A stretch of 11,295 bases of DNA from DATCYX01 sp037444705 (GTDB lineage Bacteria > Chloroflexota > Anaerolineae > Anaerolineales > UBA4823), in assembly GCA_037444705.1 (NCBI GenBank), contig JBBILY010000108.1:1-11295 (forward strand). Reading direction: 5' to 3'. A model generated the notes under the pieces. That model was not told the origin of the DNA. It saw nothing but the letters and a program-made list of their open reading frames with translations, and did not search any database. Positions within the stretch are counted from its first letter, which is position 1; each line of letters starts with the position of its first letter. Made by a program: the position numbers and the translations under genes. Of the stretch, positions 5,934-11,295 are shown piece by piece.

Positions 5934-7841
5934 ATGAATACCTTTTGGATCGTGATCATCGGTGCTGTCGTAATCTACCTGGCATACAATTACTACGCCA
6001 AACGCATTGACCAAAATATCATCCAAAGTGATCCCAAACGCGCTACCCCGGCGCGAATGTACATGGATGGCGTAGACTTCATGCCCACCAGCCGCAATGT
6101 GCTGTATGGCTATCACTTCAAGTCCATTGCTGCCGCAGGCCCCATCGTTGGACCCATTACAGCCGCGAACTTGTGGGGCTGGTTGCCTGCCTTGCTTTGG
6201 CTGGTAATTGGGGTAACCTTTATCGGATGGGCCAGCGATTACAGCGCCATCATGGTGGCTGTGCGCAATGATGGCAACAGCCTGAGCGCCATCAGCCATC
6301 GCCTGATCGCCCCGCGCACGCGTAGCATCTTGTTCACATTTATCTTTTTCTACTTGATGTTGGTCGCAGGCGCCTTCATGGGTATTATGGCGGCGCTCCT
6401 GGCTGCCCGCCCGGATGTACCCTTCGGTATTCTGATGTTAGGCGTGATGGGCTTCCTGGCCGGCCAGATGCTCTATCGCTGGAAGATGGATCTGATCGTC
6501 GTGACGTTGATCGTCGTCGTCGTCACCTTGGTAGCCATGGCTTTAGGGCCCCTGGGTGCGCAACCAGTGCTAGGGGCAGATGGGAAACCCACAGGCGCCC
6601 TCCAGTGGGTTGGCCCAATCAATGGCGCCACTGTAGCCTTCAATAACGCGGTTAACCGCATTACGGGCGGCAACCCGGTGATGGTGGTCACCGATCCCAC
6701 CAACGCTGATCCACGCATCCCTGCCCCCGGCCCCGATGGCAAGCGGCCAGATACGCCCGTGTACAACTCCGCCACCGGCGAGATTAAGACCTTGCCTTCC
6801 TATCTATTCTGGGCGCTATTCCTGCTCGTCTTCTCCTATTTGGCTTCAACCCTGCCCATTTGGCGCTTCGCTCAACCGGTTAACTACATCGGTTTCTGGG
6901 TCACCCTGCTGACCATTGGCCTTAGTGCCGTTGGTGCGGTGCTGGCGCCATTTATCAAACCTGATGTGGGCCGCTTCGCGTTAGAAGCAGTGAAGCAGGT
7001 GCCCTGGCTACCAGCGGCCGGTAAAGCCTGGCAGCCGCTATGGCCCATGCTATTTGTCACCATCGCCTGCGGTTCGATCTCTGGTTGGCATGCGCTCTTC
7101 GGTTCGGTGGGTACCGCCCGCCAGTTGGAATACGAGACAGACGGCTTGCCAGTAGGTGGTGGGGCTATGTTTACCGAGAACACCCTGGCTCTGCTGGCGC
7201 TGGTGGCTGTCTCCATCCCAGGCGCTGGGGGTGGTGCGGGCCGCTTCGCCGCGGGTGTAGGCAGTTTGCTCTCCGTGCTCTTTGGGGATGGCTTCAGGTT
7301 GTATGGCACGGCGCTGGGCTTCGGAGTGTTCATGGTTATCGTGCTCACCGTGACCCAACTGATCTTCCGCGTGATGCGCGTAACCCTCTCCGAGTGGGCT
7401 GGTGAGGTCGCCCCTGCTCTAAAGAACATCCATGTATCCACCATCATCTCCATGATATTGACCATGCTCCTGGTGCTCACTGGCACATGGGTGTATCTGT
7501 GGCAGTTGTTCGGTGCGGCTAACCAGTTGATGGCTGCTTTGAGCCTGCTGATCGTCACCGTATGGCTGCGCTCACAGAAGCGCAATCCGGCCTATGCCTT
7601 GTGGCCCATGCTCTTCATGTATATCACCACGCTGGCTGCCACACTGGTAACCGCTCGCAACCTGTATGCCACGATTGTGCCCCGTGGTGGGTCAGCCGCC
7701 ATTGGTGCATGGGCAATGATCATCATTGCCATCCTGCTCTTCGTTGCCGCTCTGTTTATCGGCTGGGACGGCTATCAAGCCTACATGCGCTACACACGAG
7801 GCGAGAAACCCACAGCTGCCCCTGCCCCTACAGGCGATTAG
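5934..7841 (+). CDS. cstA: CstA-family carbon starvation protein (peptide/pyruvate transporter)
   Basis: A 635-residue polytopic membrane protein. Family landmarks include the N-terminal segment VLYGYHFKSIAAAGPIVGPI (56-75), GWASDYSAIMVAVRNDGNSL (98-117), RFAQPVNYIGFWVTL (311-325), ITACG-like IACGSISGWHALFGSVGTAR (377-396) and WQLFGAANQLMAALSLL (523-539). CstA proteins import peptides, and in some bacteria pyruvate, during carbon limitation. An unusual hydrophilic loop of about 80 residues (206-288), rich in Gly, Pro and Asp, separates two membrane segments where I expect only a short connection in E. coli CstA. AGGAGG (5922-5927) 6 nt before ATG 5934 supports the start. The small YbdD-type partner often found beside cstA is absent; the neighbour is a thioredoxin-fold gene. 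Transcription ends at the hairpin at 7858. Confidence 0.9.
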   Translation: MNTFWIVIIGAVVIYLAYNYYAKRIDQNIIQSDPKRATPARMYMDGVDFMPTSRNVLYGYHFKSIAAAGPIVGPITAANLWGWLPALLWLVIGVTFIGWASDYSAIMVAVRNDGNSLSAISHRLIAPRTRSILFTFIFFYLMLVAGAFMGIMAALLAARPDVPFGILMLGVMGFLAGQMLYRWKMDLIVVTLIVVVVTLVAMALGPLGAQPVLGADGKPTGALQWVGPINGATVAFNNAVNRITGGNPVMVVTDPTNADPRIPAPGPDGKRPDTPVYNSATGEIKTLPSYLFWALFLLVFSYLASTLPIWRFAQPVNYIGFWVTLLTIGLSAVGAVLAPFIKPDVGRFALEAVKQVPWLPAAGKAWQPLWPMLFVTIACGSISGWHALFGSVGTARQLEYETDGLPVGGGAMFTENTLALLALVAVSIPGAGGGAGRFAAGVGSLLSVLFGDGFRLYGTALGFGVFMVIVLTVTQLIFRVMRVTLSEWAGEVAPALKNIHVSTIISMILTMLLVLTGTWVYLWQLFGAANQLMAALSLLIVTVWLRSQKRNPAYALWPMLFMYITTLAATLVTARNLYATIVPRGGSAAIGAWAMIIIAILLFVAALFIGWDGYQAYMRYTRGEKPTAAPAPTGD

Positions 7842-7857
7842 GCAACCCTAATAGATC

Positions 7858-7895
7858 GGATCCCCTTCCCTTAAACAGGGGAAGGGGATCCTTTT
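7858..7895 (+). terminator. Strong intrinsic terminator after cstA
   Basis: GGATCCCCTTCCC (7858-7870) and GGGAAGGGGATCC (7879-7891) form a perfect 13-bp stem with an 8-nt loop, followed by TTTT. It lies 16 bp after the cstA stop. On the minus strand no T-run follows, so it acts mainly in the plus direction. Confidence 0.9.
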
Positions 7896-7913
7896 ATGTA
7901 CGGGTTGGGTTCT

Positions 7914-8554
7914 CTAATCTATATTGCCGATGGCTCTGGCTAATGCCTGTAAATTACCAAACCATTGATTGGCATCTTTGTGGGTATCCGGAAAGGGGAT
8001 GTGGATCTCCAGGTGAGGGCCCTCGCGGCGCAGGCTTAGACGCCAGAAGCGTGGAGAAAGTTGCTCCACAGGGGCGGATAATGAGGTTAGGGTACTTTGC
8101 GCCAGATTGAGCAAGCCTGGAGGTGCCATCAATTGCAACCCCTGATAGTCGCGACTTTCCCAGCCGCGTTGAGACGCCTGTCGCAAAGCCAATCGCCCGG
8201 TCCATATAGATGGATTGGCGAGTTCCAAGTCCACTCGTGGGGCAATCGTGAGGTGGGCACGGAAGATCAAGGTATCGCGCCTGCCTTGCACCAGTGCCAG
8301 CAACCAGAACCAGGGTACATCGCGCGGAGAGAGCACCAGCAAAGTTTCCAGTCGGCGAAAGGGAGTTTTGGCGTGAGCAATGACCAATTCGGCTACCGAG
8401 GTACCCAGCCAGCGAAAGGTGGTACGTTCACCAATACGCGGCAAACCACCCTGCATCCACCGCAACACGTTTTCTCNNNNNNNNNNNNNNNGCCCCAGGC
8501 AAACCACCCCATGACGACAACCACTGCTGCAACAATCAGGTACTTTGGATCCAC
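7914..8554 (-). CDS. Unknown single-pass membrane protein, interrupted by assembly gap
   Basis: The gene is read in two pieces on either side of the N run at 8477-8491. The true N-terminus is GTG at 8554, giving MDPKYLIVAAVVVVMGWFAW: a clear membrane segment, with GAGAGGTG as ribosome binding site just upstream. Beyond the gap, 186 residues starting ENVLRWMQGG continue in a frame offset by one base from this N-terminus. Reading straight through instead gives an implausible Cys-rich start from 8561. The soluble part is rich in Trp, Arg and Leu, with GERTTFRWLGTSVAELVI and GRRDTLIFRAHL as recognisable segments, and ends AIGNID. I do not recognise the family. It is divergent from the ATPase operon, with about 65 bp between the starts. 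Confidence 0.6.
8477..8491. other. Assembly gap of 15 N
   Basis: Fifteen undetermined bases fall inside the minus-strand gene. For the membrane-segment frame upstream (last codon ends at 8492) to join the frame downstream (codon GAA begins at 8474), the real missing length must be 1 modulo 3. Fifteen is therefore wrong by at least one base if the gene is intact. Confidence 0.9.
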
Positions 8555-8603
8555 AGGACACCTCTCAGAATTTATTAAGGATAATGTCAGAGAATAACTC
8601 TAG

Positions 8604-8619
8604 TATAATATACCTGACG
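8604..8619 (+). promoter_or_regulatory. -10 box of the small-protein/ATPase operon
   Basis: A consensus TATAAT (8604-8609) is followed 10 nt later by ATG 8620, so the transcript would be leaderless or have only a few leader bases. No Shine-Dalgarno is present. No good -35 is visible at normal spacing (8581-8586 reads ATAATG). The reverse strand of the same bases reads TATACT, so a divergent -10 is also possible. Confidence 0.5.
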
Positions 8620-8928
8620 ATGCAAGTCCAATCACCGATGACAAAATCAAATAATAAATGGTCACAATGCCGGCAGGCAATCCGTGAGTTTATCTACGGG
8701 ATGATAGGCATGGAATTTGCCGCACATGCCCTGGAAATGCGCGCCAGTATGGAGACTTTGTTTATGCTGGCTACTGTAGGAGACATGATCGGCGTTCCTG
8801 TCTTACCACCTTATTATAGCCTGCGTTTGCTCCCATACGTCTTGCCACAGATCGCCTCCTGGAAACGGCGGGTTTTGCGTGAGCGAGAATTCACTGACGA
8901 ACACGATTATCATCTGGAAGGCCTCTAA
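8620..8928 (+). CDS. Small protein A with conserved GDMIG/PPYYSLRLLPY core
   Basis: A 102-residue protein of no family I recognise. An N-terminal charged segment is followed by an amphipathic helix (about 19-47) and a hydrophobic, proline-rich stretch LFMLATVGDMIG (47-58) then PVLPPYYSLRLLPYVLPQ (60-77). After this comes a basic patch, WKRRVLRER, and a polar tail. The core is shared with the next gene (43 identities in 70 ungapped positions). The hydrophobic stretch has the length and flanking charge of a membrane-associated or tail-anchor-like segment, but its prolines argue against one straight helix. ATG 8620 is chosen because of the TATAAT at 8604-8609; ATG 8638 is the alternative (96 residues), while ATG 8587 lies upstream of the -10 box. 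It leads the operon with the ATPases. Confidence 0.65.
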   Translation: MQVQSPMTKSNNKWSQCRQAIREFIYGMIGMEFAAHALEMRASMETLFMLATVGDMIGVPVLPPYYSLRLLPYVLPQIASWKRRVLREREFTDEHDYHLEGL

Positions 8929-8952
8929 CTTATAAGATAAGGAGAGATGAAC

Positions 8953-9231
8953 ATGAATCCCGAACAACCTGTAGAAGAGAAGAAGAGTTTTTTCCAAAAC
9001 TTGAAAGAAGTTCTTTATGGCATGGCCTCTCACGACATGAGTCGCTATGCATTGCGCACGCGCGCCCACATGGAGCACTTATTTATCTTAATCACCATGG
9101 GCGATATGATTGGTATCCCTATTCTGCCGCCCTACTATAGCCTGCGCCTGTTGCCTTATGTCGTGCCCCAGGTAGCCACCTGGAAACGCCGCTTGCTGCG
9201 CGAAAAAGACGTCTCAGATGCCATGTTCTAA
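8953..9231 (+). CDS. Small protein B, paralogue of protein A
   Basis: A 92-residue protein beginning MNPEQPVEEKKSFFQNLKEV. It shares YGM, the AL.xRAxMExLF helix, GDMIGIPILPPYYSLRLLPY (50-69) and the basic segment WKRRLLREK (77-85) with protein A, and ends shortly after at DAMF. The DNA has diverged at most third positions in this core while the protein is nearly unchanged, pointing to an old duplication under strong selection. GGAG at 8941-8944 gives 8-nt spacing to ATG 8953; the ATG at 8947 is too close to it. The gene begins 24 bp after protein A and ends 11 bp before the first ATPase. Function unknown; a membrane-surface subunit or client of the ATPases is a reasonable guess. Confidence 0.78.
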   Translation: MNPEQPVEEKKSFFQNLKEVLYGMASHDMSRYALRTRAHMEHLFILITMGDMIGIPILPPYYSLRLLPYVVPQVATWKRRLLREKDVSDAMF

Positions 9232-9242
9232 TAGGAGCCCCC

Positions 9243-10217
9243 ATGTCTCTGCGAACGATTTTTGAACAACATCCAGAACGCCGTTATATTATGTTCGGTG
9301 GTAAAGGAGGGTTAGGCAAGACGACCTTCTCCGCGGCCACTGCCTACTGGCTGGCATCTCAGGGGAAGAAAGTACTCGTGTTCTCCGTAGACCCTCAAGC
9401 CAGCTTGTCTGATATCTTCCAGCGCGACATCTTTGGCAAAGGCCCGGTTAAGATTATGGACAACTTATGGGCGCAGGAGATTGATGCCGACCAGCATATT
9501 AAGCAATATCAAACGGAAATTCGGCAAAAGATCCTCGACATGTACGGCTTCGATCAGGTGCCCGATGAGATCGAGCAGTACATACAGGCTGCCTCGGCAG
9601 AACCAGCCATGGAGGAGAGCGCGATCTTTGACGCTGTAGTTGACATCGTCGTCCAGGGTGACTATGACTATTACATTTATGATCTGGTACCGCTAGGCCA
9701 CGCTCTCTATTATTTGAGCATGGCTAAAGTTTACGACGAGTGGATAACTAAGATTACCAAACTGCGCGAGGAGATGCGCGAATACGAGGAGATGGTCGCT
9801 CGCCTCAAGCGCCAAAAGGAGACGGAAGAAGATCAGATTCTGCGCGAATTGCAATACATCCGCTCGCGTATCAACGCTTCGTCGCGCATCCTCACCGATC
9901 GTGAGAAAACCGCTTTCTTCTTCGTGATCATCCCCGAAGAGATGATTTTGCTAGACACTCAGAAGGCAGCCAGCCTGTTTGCCAAATTCGACGTTCCCAT
10001 TTCGGGATATGTTGTCAATCGCGTGGTGCCGCGTGAACTTCTCCAACAAAACATCCCTCAATATCTGCGAAACCGCATCGAAATGCAAAGTAAGTACCTG
10101 AAAGAGATTGAAGCGATGTTTGGAAAGCAGGTCGCCGCCTACGTACCAGAACTCGAGCGCGATGTCACCGGCTTGGCGATGATTGAAAAATTGGCCGGTA
10201 TCATGTATGGGCAATAA
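9243..10217 (+). CDS. ArsA/Get3-family ATPase 1 (degenerate switch II)
   Basis: A 324-residue ATPase of the ArsA/Get3 branch of deviant-Walker P-loop proteins, at the size of one ArsA half or one Get3 subunit. It has the intact P-loop GGKGGLGKTT (19-28) and switch I SVDPQASLSD (48-57), with the catalytic-type Asp50 kept. Switch II, normally DTAPTGHTLRLL, reads DLVPLGHALYYL (147-158). A charged helical insertion (about 155-215) corresponds to the family's helical subdomain. The segment TDREKTAFFFVIIPEE (218-233) and VVNRVVP (267-273) match the conserved C-terminal half. There is no cysteine at all, so neither an arsenite site nor a Get3 CxxC zinc site can exist. AGGAG (9233-9237) supports the start. 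It is followed 9 bp later by a homologous ATPase, and the two probably act together. Confidence 0.85.
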   Translation: MSLRTIFEQHPERRYIMFGGKGGLGKTTFSAATAYWLASQGKKVLVFSVDPQASLSDIFQRDIFGKGPVKIMDNLWAQEIDADQHIKQYQTEIRQKILDMYGFDQVPDEIEQYIQAASAEPAMEESAIFDAVVDIVVQGDYDYYIYDLVPLGHALYYLSMAKVYDEWITKITKLREEMREYEEMVARLKRQKETEEDQILRELQYIRSRINASSRILTDREKTAFFFVIIPEEMILLDTQKAASLFAKFDVPISGYVVNRVVPRELLQQNIPQYLRNRIEMQSKYLKEIEAMFGKQVAAYVPELERDVTGLAMIEKLAGIMYGQ

Positions 10218-10226
10218 GGAGCCATT

Positions 10227-11213
10227 ATGAGCAAGATTGAGACTTCTATGCAGGTTTATCTCTCAACCCATCCGAAATTACGCTATATCTTCTTCGGGGG
10301 TAAAGGTGGTGTGGGTAAAACCGTTATGGCAGGAGCCACTGCTTTATGGATTGCCAAACAGGGGCGGCGGGTAATTCTGGCTTCCACCAACCCTGTGCAT
10401 AGCCTGAGCGGTTTACTCAATCAGGATGTCTTCGGCAAAGCCACCCCCGTGCAAGGTGCTTCTAACCTGTGGGCCTATGAGATTGATACCAAGGATACCA
10501 TTGAGCGTTCCAAGCAAGAGATTCGCGAGAAAATTCAGTGGTTCCTCAAATTCGCCGACATCTCCACCCGCGCCGATGACTTTGTCGAATCAGCCACCAT
10601 GAACCCAGCCTTCGAGGAATCGGCCATGTTCGAAAACATGGTGGATCTGATGTTCCGCAACGAGTACGATGTCTATGTCTTCGACACCGCTCCCACTGCC
10701 AATGCGCGTCGTCTTTTGGGCATGTCCAAGGTGTATTCTCTGTGGGTTAACAAGATGCTGAAAAGCCGTGAGGAGGCGCGGACACTGCGCGAAATGCTCT
10801 CTTTCACCAAAAAGAAAGAGCCGGATCCTCTGATGGATTACCTGGTAGCCTTTCGCGATCGCATGGGACAGGCGCGCAAATTGCTCACCGATCCCGAACT
10901 CACAGCTTTCTTCTTCGTCACCTTACCCGAGGCCTTGCCCATCGCGGTGATCACCCGCTTTATTGGTTGGTTCCACGATTTTGGCATCCCGGTTGGAGGG
11001 GTCATCGTTAACATGCTTATTGATCGCGCTCAGGTCACCCCTACCTCTCCCGAATTTGTGCGCAATCGCGTGGCTATGCAGGATCGCTATATGGATGAGA
11101 TCTGGGAGAAGTTTGATGGCATGGTGCGCTCGCTGGTGCCTTTATATGAGACCGAGGTGCGAGGCGTGGAAATGCTCTCCCGTGCTGCTGAAGCCCTGTT
11201 TGCCCAGACCTGA
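10227..11213 (+). CDS. ArsA/Get3-family ATPase 2 (switch I Asp to Asn)
   Basis: A 328-residue homologue of the preceding gene, with an intact P-loop GGKGGVGKT (24-32). Switch I reads STNPVHSLSG (53-62): Asn55 replaces the Asp of DPAHNLSD that activates water in Get3, where D57N is a known hydrolysis-blocked trap mutation. Switch II keeps DTAPT (153-157) but has ANARRLL in place of GHTLRLL. The later TDPELTAFFFVTLPEAL (221-237) and PVGGVIVNMLID (255-266) are typical of the family. It has no cysteine. The expectation is that it binds ATP but hydrolyses poorly alone, and partners with ATPase 1. AAGGAG (10216-10221) gives 5-nt spacing. Annotation as an arsenite pump subunit would be misleading: no ArsB, ArsR or ArsD is present here. 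Confidence 0.85.
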   Translation: MSKIETSMQVYLSTHPKLRYIFFGGKGGVGKTVMAGATALWIAKQGRRVILASTNPVHSLSGLLNQDVFGKATPVQGASNLWAYEIDTKDTIERSKQEIREKIQWFLKFADISTRADDFVESATMNPAFEESAMFENMVDLMFRNEYDVYVFDTAPTANARRLLGMSKVYSLWVNKMLKSREEARTLREMLSFTKKKEPDPLMDYLVAFRDRMGQARKLLTDPELTAFFFVTLPEALPIAVITRFIGWFHDFGIPVGGVIVNMLIDRAQVTPTSPEFVRNRVAMQDRYMDEIWEKFDGMVRSLVPLYETEVRGVEMLSRAAEALFAQT

Positions 11214-11218
11214 TACCA

Positions 11219-11247
11219 TTAAGAACATCGCACAGACTATATATAGT
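11219..11247 (+). promoter_or_regulatory. Palindrome and possible promoter before the last gene
   Basis: ACTATATATAGT (11236-11247) is a perfect 12-bp palindrome. TTAAGA (11219-11224) and TATAGT (11242-11247) also have a 17-bp spacer, so this could be an internal promoter with an overlapping operator. A/T-rich palindromes arise easily by chance, and the gene may simply belong to the upstream operon. Confidence 0.28.
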
Positions 11248-11268
11248 TGAAACTTCGAGGAGGACAGC

Positions 11269-11295
11269 ATGGACTTAGGACTTCAAGGCAAACGT
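11269..11295 (+). CDS. Start of a probable short-chain dehydrogenase/reductase
   Basis: Only nine codons are present, MDLGLQGKR, truncated by the window edge. This is a typical start of SDR-family oxidoreductases, where the GKxALVTG dinucleotide-binding strand would come next. A strong ribosome binding site, GAGGAGGA (11257-11264), precedes the ATG. It lies 55 bp after ATPase 2 on the same strand, so it may be the fifth gene of the operon. The family call rests on very little sequence. Confidence 0.5.

Noticed and set aside
7562..8110. 182-codon plus-strand open frame crossing the end of cstA and the terminator
   Set aside because: It is a shadow of cstA in another frame, passes through the terminator hairpin, and is antisense to the unknown minus-strand gene.
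8587..8619. ATG 8587 as start of small protein A
   Set aside because: It lies upstream of the TATAAT box and would not be in a transcript made from it; the extra residues have no counterpart in the paralogue.
9243..11213. Arsenite-resistance operon
   Set aside because: No cysteines in either ATPase and no ArsB, ArsC, ArsD or ArsR nearby; similarity to ArsA reflects fold only.

Overview
The window looks like a fragment of a Chloroflexota (Anaerolineae-like) genome, most likely a metagenome-derived contig. The supporting signs are a solute-binding lipoprotein with an Ala/Pro/Thr-rich linker, a 789-residue surface protein with two Thr/Pro-rich stalks, -10 boxes placed almost directly on start codons, and a 15-base run of N that looks like a scaffold gap. 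The taxonomic call is inference. No phage, transposon, CRISPR, rRNA or tRNA signal was seen.

Layout. (1) Bases 1-220, minus strand: start of an ABC transporter solute-binding lipoprotein. (2) Bases 221-667: divergent regulatory region with a perfect 15-bp dyad (609-623) and a TATAAT box 7 nt upstream of the next ATG. (3) Bases 668-4778: tight cluster of a DapA/KDG-aldolase-family enzyme that lacks the DapA substrate arginine, a membrane-anchored Thr/Pro-stalk protein (8-bp overlap), and a LipM-type octanoyltransferase (0-bp gap). (4) Bases 4787-5172: well-formed promoter and a lone DUF503 gene. (5) Bases 5173-5444: a structured leader containing a possible 41-residue small ORF and ending in a strong intrinsic terminator that abuts the next ribosome binding site, so probably an attenuator or riboswitch. 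(6) Bases 5445-7895: CxxC thioredoxin-fold protein, then a CstA-family transporter with a large extra hydrophilic loop, closed by a 13-bp-stem terminator. (7) Bases 7914-8554, minus strand: unknown single-pass membrane protein interrupted by the N run; the drawn gap length breaks its frame. (8) Bases 8604-11295: an operon of two small paralogous proteins, two ArsA/Get3-family ATPases, and the first nine codons of what looks like a short-chain dehydrogenase.

The last operon is the best candidate for an undescribed system. The two small proteins share an almost invariant hydrophobic, proline-rich core followed by a basic patch. The two ATPases contain no cysteine, so they lack both the arsenite site of ArsA and the zinc CxxC of Get3. 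They have also lost different catalytic motifs: the second has Asn where Get3 has its switch I catalytic Asp, and the first has a degenerate switch II. This suggests an obligate asymmetric heterodimer, possibly handling the small hydrophobic proteins much as Get3 handles tail-anchored clients. That function is a hypothesis; the sequence shows only the architecture and the motif changes.
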